This document shows, piece by piece, positions 31,984 to 39,660 of a DNA stretch of 64,000 bases (within the stretch, counting starts at the first letter, position 1; each line of letters begins with the position of its first letter). A program made the position numbers and the translations under genes. The notes beneath the pieces are model-generated. The model saw only the letters and a program-made list of their open reading frames with translations. It was not told where the DNA came from and ran no database searches. Source of the stretch: Luteibacter sp. UNC138MFCol5.1 (GTDB lineage: Bacteria; Pseudomonadota; Gammaproteobacteria; Xanthomonadales; Rhodanobacteraceae); the NCBI RefSeq assembly GCF_900110505.1, contig NZ_FODZ01000002.1, forward strand, positions 548,113-612,112, written 5' to 3'.

Positions 31984-32749
31984 AGAGCTCCGTGGGCGTT
32001 GGCCTGATCCCCCGACGAAAATTTCGGCGAAGGCATACGGCGCCGACGTGGAAATGATCACGGTCAATGCCCTCCAAGAAGATCCGGCTGTCACGGTGGA
32101 CGATTGGAATAGCTGGTCGCCAGCTAGGCCATCCATACCCATCTTGTCATTTATTGATAGTAATTACAGTTACTTATCGTCGTTCATTTCCGCTGACCCT
32201 ACGGGGTCCCTAGCCCCGCGTCAGCCAGCGCGTGCGCCTACGAAGGAAACGTATGAGAATGGAGCCATGACTCGCGACGAAATCGACCTCAAGCTCCAGC
32301 TCATAGAGGAGCGAATGGACGCTCGGCTTCAACGCATGGAGACTGCTTATGAAGGCCAAGTCAAACGGACTGACGAATTCATTGAGCGAATCGAGAGAGC
32401 TTCTGAACGTGCGAACCAACAGGTGGTCGACGGCATCTTGCGTTCCAAACAAGAAGCCAGCGACACCCGCAAAGAGTTGTTCAAAGACCTGGGCGATGCG
32501 GTTGATGGCGCTATGGACAAGGTGAAAGATAGCAATAAGTCTTTGAAATGGACGATCATTGGCACGGCTATCGCTACGGTACTAGCGCTCGGTGGTTTGG
32601 AATACGCGCTCAAGGCAGATGGCTGGTCGGCCTACCAAGCCGGGTCGGGAATTCAGCAATCCATCCAAACGGCAGCCGACAAAGCGGCCAATGATGCGGC
32701 TGCCAAAGTCAGGGCAGAGCAACCAAACGGCGATTCCAAGAAGAAGTGA
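31964..32749 (+). CDS. Membrane-anchored coiled-coil protein behind cI (start uncertain)
   Basis: From the ATG at 31964 it is 261 residues and overlaps the preceding gene by 20 bases; an internal ATG at 32267 (MTRDEIDLKLQLIEERMDARLQ) would give 160 residues and could be the true start. Residues about 103-190 form a strong coiled coil; one transmembrane segment follows (LKWTIIGTAIATVLALGGLEYAL), then an Ala/Lys-rich tail. A distinctly AT-rich stretch (32140-32180) lies before the second start and may be a promoter. It ends at a terminator. The role may be superinfection exclusion, by position. Confidence 0.7.
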   Translation: MSGSLAEELRGRWPDPPTKISAKAYGADVEMITVNALQEDPAVTVDDWNSWSPARPSIPILSFIDSNYSYLSSFISADPTGSLAPRQPARAPTKETYENGAMTRDEIDLKLQLIEERMDARLQRMETAYEGQVKRTDEFIERIERASERANQQVVDGILRSKQEASDTRKELFKDLGDAVDGAMDKVKDSNKSLKWTIIGTAIATVLALGGLEYALKADGWSAYQAGSGIQQSIQTAADKAANDAAAKVRAEQPNGDSKKK

Positions 32750-32751
32750 TT

Positions 32752-32775
32752 AAAGCCCGCTCCGGCGGGCTTTTT
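32752..32775 (+). terminator. Terminator of the cI transcript
   Basis: AAAGCCCGC / GCGGGCTTT stem with a TCCG loop followed by TTTTT, 3 bases after the coiled-coil gene stop. It closes the cI-led lysogenic transcript. Confidence 0.88.
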
Positions 32776-32812
32776 CCTATCATGGGCGGACGTCAGGGAT
32801 AGGGGGAGGTCA

Positions 32813-33238
32813 ATGCTCGCAGTCGTAGGCGCTATGGCGATCGCCGCGCTCGCCGCTCCTCAGATGATGATCGACCCGCCCAAGCTACAGGTTGCTCCCT
32901 TCCGGGTCGGCGGGCCGCCTGCGATGGCAGAAATACCCGTCTGTAACTGCCCCACTCGGTGCGATGCGGCCTGGGCTGCAGCGTCGGCGAGCATCGAGGA
33001 AATGAGCGGCATGCGCCTCCGGATGGCCACCCCTTCCCTGCTGGAAACATACGCTCCGACGGGCGCCGGCCTCTTCGGAGGGCGAGTTACGCGCCAGCCA
33101 GTTGGCAATGGCGCATATGCCATCCACGTCTCTTTCGACTCGTGGGCGCCTGGCCAGAACGCGGAGGCCAAGCGGCGACTCGCCCTGCTCAATGATCGCC
33201 TGCGTTCCGTTATCGCGGCCGAAACCTGCGGTCCGTGA
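32813..33238 (+). CDS. Secreted hypothetical phage-encoded protein
   Basis: 141 residues. Signal-like start (MLAVVGAMAIAALAAPQMMIDPP) after an excellent ribosome site (AGGGGGAGGTCA). The mature part has CNCPTRCDAAW, three close cysteines, then EEMSGMRLRMATPSLLETYAPTGAGLFGG and a final Cys. It lies between the cI transcript terminator and pL, so it is a candidate independently expressed lysogenic conversion gene. No family recognised. Confidence 0.68.
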   Translation: MLAVVGAMAIAALAAPQMMIDPPKLQVAPFRVGGPPAMAEIPVCNCPTRCDAAWAAASASIEEMSGMRLRMATPSLLETYAPTGAGLFGGRVTRQPVGNGAYAIHVSFDSWAPGQNAEAKRRLALLNDRLRSVIAAETCGP

Positions 33239-33360
33239 TTGGAACGAGCGTGAGCTGGAGCATCGCTCCGACCAAGCCGTAAGGGTTTGACGACAAGCAC
33301 CAGCGGCACGCTACTAAGATAAACATACACTGAATGCAGTTTAGTGCTCTGTACCCGATA

Positions 33361-33402
33361 AGTTCATTTCTCTTGACTGTCGCTAGTTCAGAGAAATAGA
33401 CT
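33361..33402 (+). promoter_or_regulatory. pL promoter and phased operator half-sites
   Basis: AGTTCA (33361-33366), -35 TTGACT (33373-33378), AGTTCA (33385-33390) and -10 TAGACT (33397-33402), each 12 bases apart. The -35, -10 and 18-base spacer equal those of pR exactly, and the AGTTCA word falls at the same place in both spacers. This marks pL and the shared CI/Cro operator code. The downstream early operon starts at 33441. Confidence 0.75.
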
Positions 33403-33440
33403 CTCTTCCACGCCGCCGGACACCGGCGAGGGAGAGGACC

Positions 33441-33695
33441 ATGCGCACCAATCAGAATGCACTCGGTAGCCAGCAGCGGCTCGCGGATCGCCTCGGCGAA
33501 CTGACCCGCACCGTCAACCAGGTGATCGCGGACATCGAGTCCGACCTCGCCTCGCCGGGTGAAGCCGCCTTCCATGCGAAGGACGCCTACCGGGCCTTGT
33601 GCAGCGCGCACAACGCGCTCCTCGACAGCGCCCGCAATGCTGCGGCCAACCACTACGGGCAGATGGCGCGCGATGCGCAGCAGGCGGCGGCATGA
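33441..33695 (+). CDS. Hypothetical early phage protein
   Basis: 84 residues: MRTNQNALGSQQRLADRLGELTRTVNQVIADIESDLASPGEAAFHAKDAYRALCSAHNALLDSA..., all-helical. It is preceded by GGGAGAGGACC, a strong ribosome site, about 35 bases after pL. First gene of the pL operon; its stop overlaps the next start by 4 bases. Function unknown. Confidence 0.72.
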   Translation: MRTNQNALGSQQRLADRLGELTRTVNQVIADIESDLASPGEAAFHAKDAYRALCSAHNALLDSARNAAANHYGQMARDAQQAAA

Positions 33696-33928
33696 ACGAC
33701 CAGCAGCGAGAGGCGCGTGCAACGGCGTTTGCTGTGGGCTATTGGGTAGCCGCGGCCCGTGAGCAAAATCGGTGGCGGGTCGGCCTGCGCCGTGATGCTC
33801 GTGCGGAGCTCCGCTGCGGAAAGTCGGGCCGCCTCTACGACGAATCCCGCCGATGCCGCGTTCGCCGGGACGCCTTCATGGAAATTGCCCGCGACATCCG
33901 CAGCGCGCGCACCGGCGGTGCCGCATGA
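33692..33928 (+). CDS. Hypothetical early phage protein
   Basis: 78 residues from an ATG overlapping the previous stop (ATGA): MNDQQREARATAFAVGYWVAAAREQNRWRVGLRRDARAELRCGKSGRLYDESRRCRVRRDAF. Arg-rich and basic, so possibly nucleic-acid binding. Its stop again overlaps the next start by 4 bases. No family recognised. Confidence 0.65.
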   Translation: MNDQQREARATAFAVGYWVAAAREQNRWRVGLRRDARAELRCGKSGRLYDESRRCRVRRDAFMEIARDIRSARTGGAA

Positions 33929-34293
33929 ACCGCCTCACGATCCGCGAGCGTCAGGCCCTCCGTTACGCCGTGACGAAGCGCGCCGGTGACCGCGAAGTGC
34001 GCGACGAGCGCGCCGCCGAGCAGCTGCGCCACGCCTCTTCGTCCACGCCCGCGCTCCAGCGCTGGTTCGAAGAGCGCGGCGGCTGGCTCGTCGTCTTCAT
34101 ACTGATCGGCGCCGCCGTCTCCCTTACCGCCTGCGGCGAGTGGCGTGCGCGGCCGGACCTCAAGGTTTCCACCCTCACCCAGTCCAGCGCGGCGTGCGTG
34201 CGCGGCCACAAGACCGAGCAGGTCGGAACGATGGGCCTCTACGGCACACCCGTGGTCGTGGTCACCGCCGAGCGGTGCGAGGCGAAGCCGTGA
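33925..34293 (+). CDS. Small membrane-anchored early phage protein
   Basis: 122 residues: a basic cytoplasmic N-terminus ([37 protein letters not shown]), one hydrophobic span ([22 protein letters not shown]) and an outside domain of about 55 residues with two cysteines. The LTACG could also be read as a lipobox, but it is too far from the N-terminus. Coupled by 4-base overlaps on both sides. Confidence 0.65.
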   Translation: MNRLTIRERQALRYAVTKRAGDREVRDERAAEQLRHASSSTPALQRWFEERGGWLVVFILIGAAVSLTACGEWRARPDLKVSTLTQSSAACVRGHKTEQVGTMGLYGTPVVVVTAERCEAKP

Positions 34294-34439
34294 CGGACTT
34301 CGAGATCCACCTCGCGCAGATCGGCGAGCACGCGCAGGCGCACCGGCCGATGACGCGGCGCGACTGGCTCGACCTCGCGAAGGGCCTGGGACTTCCGCTG
34401 CTCGGCCTTCTCGCCTTGATCGCCTTCTGCGGTCACTGA
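34290..34439 (+). CDS. Small membrane peptide
   Basis: 49 residues from a GTG overlapping the previous stop (GTGA): [49 protein letters not shown]. One C-terminal hydrophobic segment ([16 protein letters not shown]) suggests a tail-anchored membrane protein. Function unknown. Confidence 0.58.
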   Translation: MTDFEIHLAQIGEHAQAHRPMTRRDWLDLAKGLGLPLLGLLALIAFCGH

Positions 34440-34547
34440 ACGCCCGCGCCTTCCCCCTCCCCCGAGGTGTGGCGCGTACCGACGGCCGGCGGTGCTTCAC
34501 CGGCCACCTCTTCAACAGCGCCGGCCTCGCCAGCAAAGGAATCCGCA

Positions 34548-34808
34548 GTGAGCAAGACCCCAACCCGCATCTACACCGTGAAGCGCAGCAACACGAACAG
34601 CGTGCGCCTGGTGCGTGCCACCTCGCAGGCGCAGGCGCTGCGCCACGTCGCGCTCGACGAGTACACCGTCGAGGTGGCCGGGCAGGACGAGCTTGTCCGC
34701 GCTCTGCACGACGGCGCCGACGTCGAAACCGCCGCCGCCGAGCCCGCCGTGAGCGACCTGAGCAAGGGCGCGGGCGACGACGTCACGCAGCGCGGCGCGA
34801 TCGCCTGA
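34548..34808 (+). CDS. Hypothetical early phage protein
   Basis: 86 residues from a GTG with AAAGGA seven bases upstream: [61 protein letters not shown]. The fold reads as beta-alpha-beta, seen in small phage proteins that precede ssb. The stop overlaps the ssb start by one base. Function unknown. Confidence 0.65.
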   Translation: MSKTPTRIYTVKRSNTNSVRLVRATSQAQALRHVALDEYTVEVAGQDELVRALHDGADVETAAAEPAVSDLSKGAGDDVTQRGAIA

Positions 34809-35317
34809 TGGCTCGCGGCGTCAACAAGGTGATCCTCGTCGGCAACCTCGGCGGCAATCCCGACGTCCGGTACACCGGCGGCGGCACGGCGGTCACCACG
34901 ATCAGCATCGCCACGTCCGAGCAGTGGACCGACAAGCAGTCGGGCGAGAAGCAGGAGCGCACCGAGTGGCATCGCGTGAAGCTGTTCGGGCGCCTCGCCG
35001 AGGTCGCCGGCGAGTACCTGAAGAAGGGCCGTCAGGTGTACGTCGAGGGCTCCCTGCGCCACGACAAGTACACCGACCGCGACGGCATTGAGCGCTACAC
35101 CACCGACGTCATCGCGAGCGAGCTGCAGATGCTCGGTGGGCAGCAGGCCGACCGTCCGTCAGACCGTTACGGGGATTCCCGTTTCGGCGGCGGGGAGCGC
35201 GCCAGCGGCCGCACCGGCAAGGGCCGCGCGCAGCGCGACGCCGACCAGCAGCGCGCCAGCGGATCCACGCCGCCCGCCCAGGGCGAGCAGTTCAACGAAG
35301 ACGACATCCCTTTCTGA
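34808..35317 (+). CDS. ssb: Single-stranded DNA-binding protein
   Basis: 169 residues. OB-fold [40 protein letters not shown]...[62 protein letters not shown] Gly/Arg/Ser linker follows and the acidic tip EDDIPF that binds partner proteins. It protects single strands in phage replication and recombination; this is the phage copy in the pL operon. Confidence 0.97.
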   Translation: MARGVNKVILVGNLGGNPDVRYTGGGTAVTTISIATSEQWTDKQSGEKQERTEWHRVKLFGRLAEVAGEYLKKGRQVYVEGSLRHDKYTDRDGIERYTTDVIASELQMLGGQQADRPSDRYGDSRFGGGERASGRTGKGRAQRDADQQRASGSTPPAQGEQFNEDDIPF

Positions 35318-35348
35318 TCGCGGCCGGCCGCGCCGGCAAGGATTCCTG

Positions 35349-36257
35349 ATGTTCTTCCGCAACCTCACGCTGTTTCGCTTCTCACCCGCCGTCGCCGAAG
35401 ACCTCGCGCGCCTCGACGAAGTGCTTCCAGAGCACCGCCTGCGCGATGTCGGTCCGATGGAACTCTCGACCCGGGGCTTCGTGTCGCCGACCAGCCTCGC
35501 CGCCCACGACCTTACTCACCACGTGGGGGCGGTGACTTCAATCGCCGCCGGTTCCCAGACGAAGCTGTTGCCGCCTGGCGTGGTCAACGACGAGATCGCC
35601 AAGCGCGTCGAGAAGATCGCCGAGGCCGAGGGCAGGAAGGTGAGCGGCCGGGAGCGCAAGCGCATCAAGGACGACGTGCTCAACGAGCTGCTGCCGCGCG
35701 CCTTCGTCAGGGCTTCACGCATCCGGGCCTACGCCGACGCGCGGGATGGCTGGCTCGTGGTCGATACCGCAAGCCGCCGCGCAGCCGAAGACGTGCTATC
35801 GCAGCTGCGCGAGGCGCTGGGCTCCTTCCCGGCTGTGCCGCTCGCGCCGGAGGAATCGCCCCGCGTGCTGATGACCCACTGGGTCGCGACGGGAAAGCTG
35901 CCCACCGGCTTCGAGCTGGGCGACGAGATCGAGTTGCGCGACCCGGCTACGGCCTCAGGCGCTGTCGCGCGCTGCCGCCGGCAGGACCTCGATACCGACG
36001 AGGTGCGCGAGCACCTGCGGACAGGCAAGCAAGTTTTCCGTATCGGCCTGGTGTTCGACGACCGCATCAGCTTCGTGCTCGGTGAAGACCTCGTGCTCCG
36101 CAAGGTCCGCTTCACCGACGTCGTGCTCGACGAGGTGCCGGACGAGCCGGAGAGCGCCGCCGCCGAAGCGGACGCGAACCTCGCGCTGATGATGCTCGAG
36201 CACGGCCGCCTGTTCGAGCGCCTGGCGACGATCTTCAACCTGCCGAGGCCCGAGTGA
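35349..36257 (+). CDS. rdgC: RdgC recombination-associated protein
   Basis: 302 residues, full RdgC length. MFFRNLTLFRFSPAV and ARLDEVLPEHRLRDVGPMELSTRGFVSP match the N-terminus. Further on are LLPPGVVNDEIAKRVEKIAEAEGRKVSGRERKRIKDDVLNELLPRAF and the end LFERLATIFNLPRPE. RdgC forms a ring around duplex DNA and restrains RecA. A phage copy next to ssb, with Ref and RusA elsewhere, suggests the phage manages RecA-dependent recombination. It overlaps the next start by one base. Confidence 0.95.
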   Translation: MFFRNLTLFRFSPAVAEDLARLDEVLPEHRLRDVGPMELSTRGFVSPTSLAAHDLTHHVGAVTSIAAGSQTKLLPPGVVNDEIAKRVEKIAEAEGRKVSGRERKRIKDDVLNELLPRAFVRASRIRAYADARDGWLVVDTASRRAAEDVLSQLREALGSFPAVPLAPEESPRVLMTHWVATGKLPTGFELGDEIELRDPATASGAVARCRRQDLDTDEVREHLRTGKQVFRIGLVFDDRISFVLGEDLVLRKVRFTDVVLDEVPDEPESAAAEADANLALMMLEHGRLFERLATIFNLPRPE

Positions 36258-36640
36258 TGGCCGCCGCCCCGATCTACGCAGGCATGCGCGACCACGAGCG
36301 CGACGAGGCCATCGCGGCCGCGCGCGCCGCCGGGACGACCGACGAGGTTGCCAACCGATTCCAGATCACGCCCGGCGCCGTGCGCGCCGCGTGCCGACGG
36401 GTGCGCCAGCAGAAGACCTACGAGCTGTTCCTCGAGCGCCACGACGGCACGCGCCAGCGCATCGGGACCGTCGTCACGCACAAGGGCTTCACCGCCGCAT
36501 GCGTCGGCGCCTACCGGACCTACGGCGAGTTCTTCCGGGGCCTCGAACTGGAGGGGTGGCGGGTCACTGACGCCTCCGGCAGCTGCAACACCCTCGAAAC
36601 CATCCGCAAGATCATCAGCAGGACCGACACCAATGGCTGA
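36257..36640 (+). CDS. Helix-turn-helix-like hypothetical phage protein
   Basis: 127 residues: MAAAPIYAGMRDHERDEAIAAARAAGTTDEVANRFQITPGAVRAACRRVRQQKT resembles a helix-turn-helix, followed by an alpha/beta C-terminal region (DGTRQRIGTVVTHKGFTAACVGAYRTYGEFFRGLELEGW). Overlaps RdgC by one base and the methyltransferase by 8. Function unknown; perhaps DNA-binding. Confidence 0.62.
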   Translation: MAAAPIYAGMRDHERDEAIAAARAAGTTDEVANRFQITPGAVRAACRRVRQQKTYELFLERHDGTRQRIGTVVTHKGFTAACVGAYRTYGEFFRGLELEGWRVTDASGSCNTLETIRKIISRTDTNG

Positions 36641-37595
36641 CGGTAGCCACCACATCCCCATCGCGAAGAAGCCGCTCACGGGTGCACTGGACGTGGGCGA
36701 TCTCTTCGCCGGCCTGGGCGGCTTCAGCGAAGGCGCGCGCGCCGCGGGCTGCAACGTCGTCTATGCAGCGAACCACTGGCCGGCAGCTGTTGCTGTGCAC
36801 GCGGCGAACCATCCCGAGACCACCCACGCCTGCCAGGACCTTCAGCAGACGAATTTCGCTCTGCTGCCCCACCTCGACCTGCTTCTGGCGTCGCCGGCGT
36901 GCCAAGGCCACAGCCGCGCGCGGGGGAAGGAGCGGCCGCACCATGACTCGCTCCGGTCGACCGCGTGGGCCGTGGTCGCGGCGCTTGAGGCGAAGAAGCC
37001 ATACGCGTTCGTCGTCGAGAACGTGAAGGAATTCGTGAAGTGGGCGATGTTCGAAGCCTGGAAGGCAGCCATCGAGGCGCTGGGGTATTCGATCTCGATC
37101 TACTTCATCGATGCCGCCGACCACGGCGTGCCGCAGCACCGCGTGCGCGTCTTCATCGTCGGCACGCGGTCCGCCAACTCGATCCAGCTCCGCCTGCCGC
37201 GGCGCGAGCACGTCCCGGCATCCACGTTCATCGACTTCGGCGCAGGCCGCTGGTCACCGATCGAGAAGCCGGGCCGTGCGGAGAAGACCCTGACGCGCGT
37301 GCTCGCCGGGCGCGCCGCCCACGGTGATCGCTTCCTCACGGCGTACTTCGGCAACGAGTGGGGCGGTCGTTCGATCCATCGCCCGATCGGCACGGTCACC
37401 ACGCGCGACCGCTACGCAGTGGTCGATGGTGACCGCATGCGCATGCTGACAGCCGAGGAGTATCGCCACGCCATGGGCTTCCCGAGCGACTACCAGCTCC
37501 CGAAGAACCATCGGGACGCCGTTCATATGCTCGGCAACGCCGTGTGCCCGCGCGTGGCGACGGACGTGATCAACGCGATCCGGCAGGCCGCATGA
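36633..37595 (+). CDS. DNA (cytosine-5) methyltransferase, orphan
   Basis: 320 residues. Motif I DVGDLFAGLGGFSEGARAAG, motif IV SPACQGHSRARG with the catalytic Cys (the usual PPCQ is PACQ here), motif VI VVENVKEFVKW, motif VIII QHRVRVFIVG, and the C-terminal MLTAEEYRHAMGFPSDY with NAVCPRVATDVINAI motif X. It is short for the class and the target recognition region is small. No restriction enzyme lies nearby, so it is likely an orphan that protects phage DNA. Confidence 0.9.
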   Translation: MADGSHHIPIAKKPLTGALDVGDLFAGLGGFSEGARAAGCNVVYAANHWPAAVAVHAANHPETTHACQDLQQTNFALLPHLDLLLASPACQGHSRARGKERPHHDSLRSTAWAVVAALEAKKPYAFVVENVKEFVKWAMFEAWKAAIEALGYSISIYFIDAADHGVPQHRVRVFIVGTRSANSIQLRLPRREHVPASTFIDFGAGRWSPIEKPGRAEKTLTRVLAGRAAHGDRFLTAYFGNEWGGRSIHRPIGTVTTRDRYAVVDGDRMRMLTAEEYRHAMGFPSDYQLPKNHRDAVHMLGNAVCPRVATDVINAIRQAA

Positions 37596-37600
37596 TGAGG

Positions 37601-37771
37601 TTAAGCGCTCGCCGCCCGCTCGTTGCGATTCATCGAAGCCAACACGGAGAGGTAAACACCGACCGCGAAGTCTGCGTCACGAGAGTTTTGTTTCGTAAAG
37701 GTGAAGTGACCGCTCGCAAGCATGCCCGCCGCAAGCTGGGCTGCAATCAGCGCCTTCGTATTCTCGTCCAT
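37601..37771 (-). CDS. Small hypothetical protein antisense to the early operon
   Basis: 56 residues on the minus strand: MDENTKALIAAQLAAGMLAS, then GHFTFTKQNSRDADFAVGVYLSVLASMNRNERAASA. GGTGGTGC precedes the ATG. The region is otherwise a 235-base gap in the plus-strand operon. The composition is natural for a protein, whereas the plus-strand frame there is Arg-rich and unconvincing. Helical; function unknown. Confidence 0.6.
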   Translation of the reverse strand: MDENTKALIAAQLAAGMLASGHFTFTKQNSRDADFAVGVYLSVLASMNRNERAASA

Positions 37772-37830
37772 TGCACCACCCTCGTGAACCGCACGTCGCG
37801 GCTTGCCAACCTTATCGCGGTGCGGATCGC

Positions 37831-38373
37831 ATGACCGCGCTCAGCAAGAAGTTTGCCGATTTCGAGCATGCCCTAAAGCGCGCGTGCCTTCGCGCCGTCG
37901 CGCGCGCCTCCCGCTACGAGCCGCTGCGCGGCGGCGACATCACGGCCGTCGTCTACGGGCCGCTGATCGGCGAGATCGCGGATGAGGCCGACCTGTCCGT
38001 GCCGCAGACGCGCCGACGGCTGCAGGCGCTCCAGCGCGAGGGCAAGGTCATCCGCGACGACCGGCGTGGCGGCAGCACTGCCTGGTGGCTCGTCGGGCTC
38101 GCTGAAGCGCCCCGGGCTGCCGCTGGTACGCCTGCCCCGGCGCCGGCAGCACCGCATCAGACCGTGACGGCGACCGTGCCCGCGCGCCAGCACTGGAGCG
38201 ACGTGCTGGGCGTGGCGCGCGACTGCTCGACCCGTGACGCGACGCGCGCCTACCGCCTCGAGCTGGCCCGCCTTCTGGAAAGCGACGACCTCGAAGCACC
38301 CAACGACCTCATGCGGCTGAAGGAGGCGTACAGCGCCTGCTGCCGCGAACACGAAATCCAGATCGAGGAGTGA
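37831..38373 (+). CDS. Winged-helix plus J-domain-like phage protein
   Basis: 180 residues. The N-terminal winged helix (ITAVVYGPLIGEIADEADLSVPQTRRRLQALQREGKVIRDDRRGGSTAWWLV) is followed by a Pro/Ala linker. The C-terminal domain HWSDVLGVARDCSTRDATRAYRLELARLLESDDLEAPNDLMRLKEAYSACCREHE has the helix spacing of a J domain, but the HPD loop is missing. It may act in transcription control or contact DnaK or replication proteins. Confidence 0.65.
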   Translation: MTALSKKFADFEHALKRACLRAVARASRYEPLRGGDITAVVYGPLIGEIADEADLSVPQTRRRLQALQREGKVIRDDRRGGSTAWWLVGLAEAPRAAAGTPAPAPAAPHQTVTATVPARQHWSDVLGVARDCSTRDATRAYRLELARLLESDDLEAPNDLMRLKEAYSACCREHEIQIEE

Positions 38374-38375
38374 CC

Positions 38376-38720
38376 ATGGACCTGCCCATCCGCAAGCTGT
38401 TCGACCCTGCCGCCCTGCCCGCGCGCGACGACATGGGTTGCGTCGAGCATCCGGACCTCGATCGATTCCTGACCGACAAGGACGGCGAGGGCTACCTCGA
38501 CACATCCGCGCTGGACGCCGCAGGCTTCGATCGCCAGTTCGTCCACCTGGAATCGAGCGACGACCAGGCGGCCATCGACCGCTACTTCGAGCAGGGCGAC
38601 CCGGATTTCTCGGGCTGGACCCCGCAGACCCCCGAGGGCGGCTGGCTGCTCGCGGGCATGTGGGAGACGGAGGACTGGGGTCCGGTCGCGTTCTACGTGC
38701 GCGAGGTCGCGCCGGTATGA
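38376..38720 (+). CDS. Acidic hypothetical early phage protein
   Basis: 114 residues from the ATG at 38376 with GAGGAG five bases before: MDLPIRKLFDPAALPARDDMGCVEHPDLDRFLTDKDGEGYLDTSALDAAGFDRQFVHLESSDDQAAIDRYFEQGDPDFSGWTPQTPEGGWLLAGMWETEDWGPVAFYVR. Strongly acidic with many Asp and Trp. Such acidic phage proteins may mimic DNA or bind host enzymes; this is speculation. Coupled to the next gene by a 4-base overlap. Confidence 0.7.
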   Translation: MDLPIRKLFDPAALPARDDMGCVEHPDLDRFLTDKDGEGYLDTSALDAAGFDRQFVHLESSDDQAAIDRYFEQGDPDFSGWTPQTPEGGWLLAGMWETEDWGPVAFYVREVAPV

Positions 38721-38884
38721 GTCCGAACGCCGATCGCCCCGAAGCCAGCGCCATCGCCGGCAAGGTCCACACATTCGTCTGCGGCGGGCACCAGGTGATG
38801 TCGATCGCCGCCGCGGAGTCCTACATCCAGAAACTCGCCGCTGCCGTCGAGCAGGCGAAGAAGCAGGAGGCCGAGAAGAAATGA
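38717..38884 (+). CDS. Small hypothetical phage protein
   Basis: 55 residues from an ATGA overlap: MSPNADRPEASAIAGKVHTFVCGGHQVMSIAAAESYIQKLAAAVEQAKKQEAEKK. Helical, Lys/Glu-rich C-terminus. It is the last clear plus-strand gene before the divergent membrane protein gene. Function unknown. Confidence 0.62.
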   Translation: MSPNADRPEASAIAGKVHTFVCGGHQVMSIAAAESYIQKLAAAVEQAKKQEAEKK

Positions 38885-38991
38885 GCACGACGGAATTCGC
38901 CGTGCGACGAGGCTGCCAGAAGCCCGCTCACCCTGGTTCGGAACCCTTGAACATGAGCCTAAACGTTCGATGGGCGTGTTTGCCTTTCACA

Positions 38992-39660
38992 CTAATTGAC
39001 GATCAGTGGCGGCCTGCCATTAGGCGGAATGTGTCGATCGGGAATTGGCGTGCCCTTCGCGGCCGCAATCGCCCATATCGAATCGAGTGCAGCATCCGCC
39101 TTCGCCGAAATGTCGCGGGCCGCATTGGCAACCTGGCCCTGCGCGAAGTGGACAACTTCGAGCATGTCTATGCGCGGGAACTTATGAATGTCAGCCTGAA
39201 GTCTCAGGATTGCTGCGTAAAGAGTCATCAGGAGGCGACCGCGATCTCCGCGGTACACGTCACGAGCCGCGACGAGGTCGAGAGTCGGTGCGCGACAGGA
39301 CTCAAGATGGGCCAGCATCGTTCGGTATGCGGGCCGATTCTCTTCTCCTGCGCTGTCAGCATGGATCGCAAGAATCTGGCCGCAAACCCACCGCAGCTGA
39401 ATCAGCTCTTCCGCGATTCCGGGAGCAAATATCCGCTCCGCATCTGCAGCTTCTTTTTGTCGTGCACGACTTTCTCGTGTGGAAAGGGCCAAGGCAACGA
39501 CAACAGCACCCGTCGAGGCTACGGCGCCAGCCCACGTCGCAACGTCTCCCCAATCAACGTTTCCATCCCACCGATCGCCAGGCGGGATGGCCAGCAAGAC
39601 GTAAATGACAAACCCTACGAAAATGTACAGCGCAATGAGTGCGACGGTGCGACAGTCCAT
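38992..39660 (-). CDS. Two-helix membrane protein of unknown function (accessory gene)
   Basis: 222 residues from the ATG at 39660. Two N-terminal transmembrane segments (TVALIALYIFVGFVIYVLLAI and ATWAGAVASTGAVVVALALS) with a short loop precede a cytoplasmic helical domain (TRESRARQKEAADAERIFAPGIAEELIQLRWVCGQILAIHADSAGEENRPAYRTMLAHLESCRAPTLDLVAARDVYRG...). It is opposite to the early operon and next to the integrase/excisionase, a common position for anti-phage or conversion cargo. GC content is lower than neighbours. The overlapping plus-strand frame is taken as its antisense shadow. Confidence 0.78.
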   Translation of the reverse strand: MDCRTVALIALYIFVGFVIYVLLAIPPGDRWDGNVDWGDVATWAGAVASTGAVVVALALSTRESRARQKEAADAERIFAPGIAEELIQLRWVCGQILAIHADSAGEENRPAYRTMLAHLESCRAPTLDLVAARDVYRGDRGRLLMTLYAAILRLQADIHKFPRIDMLEVVHFAQGQVANAARDISAKADAALDSIWAIAAAKGTPIPDRHIPPNGRPPLIVN

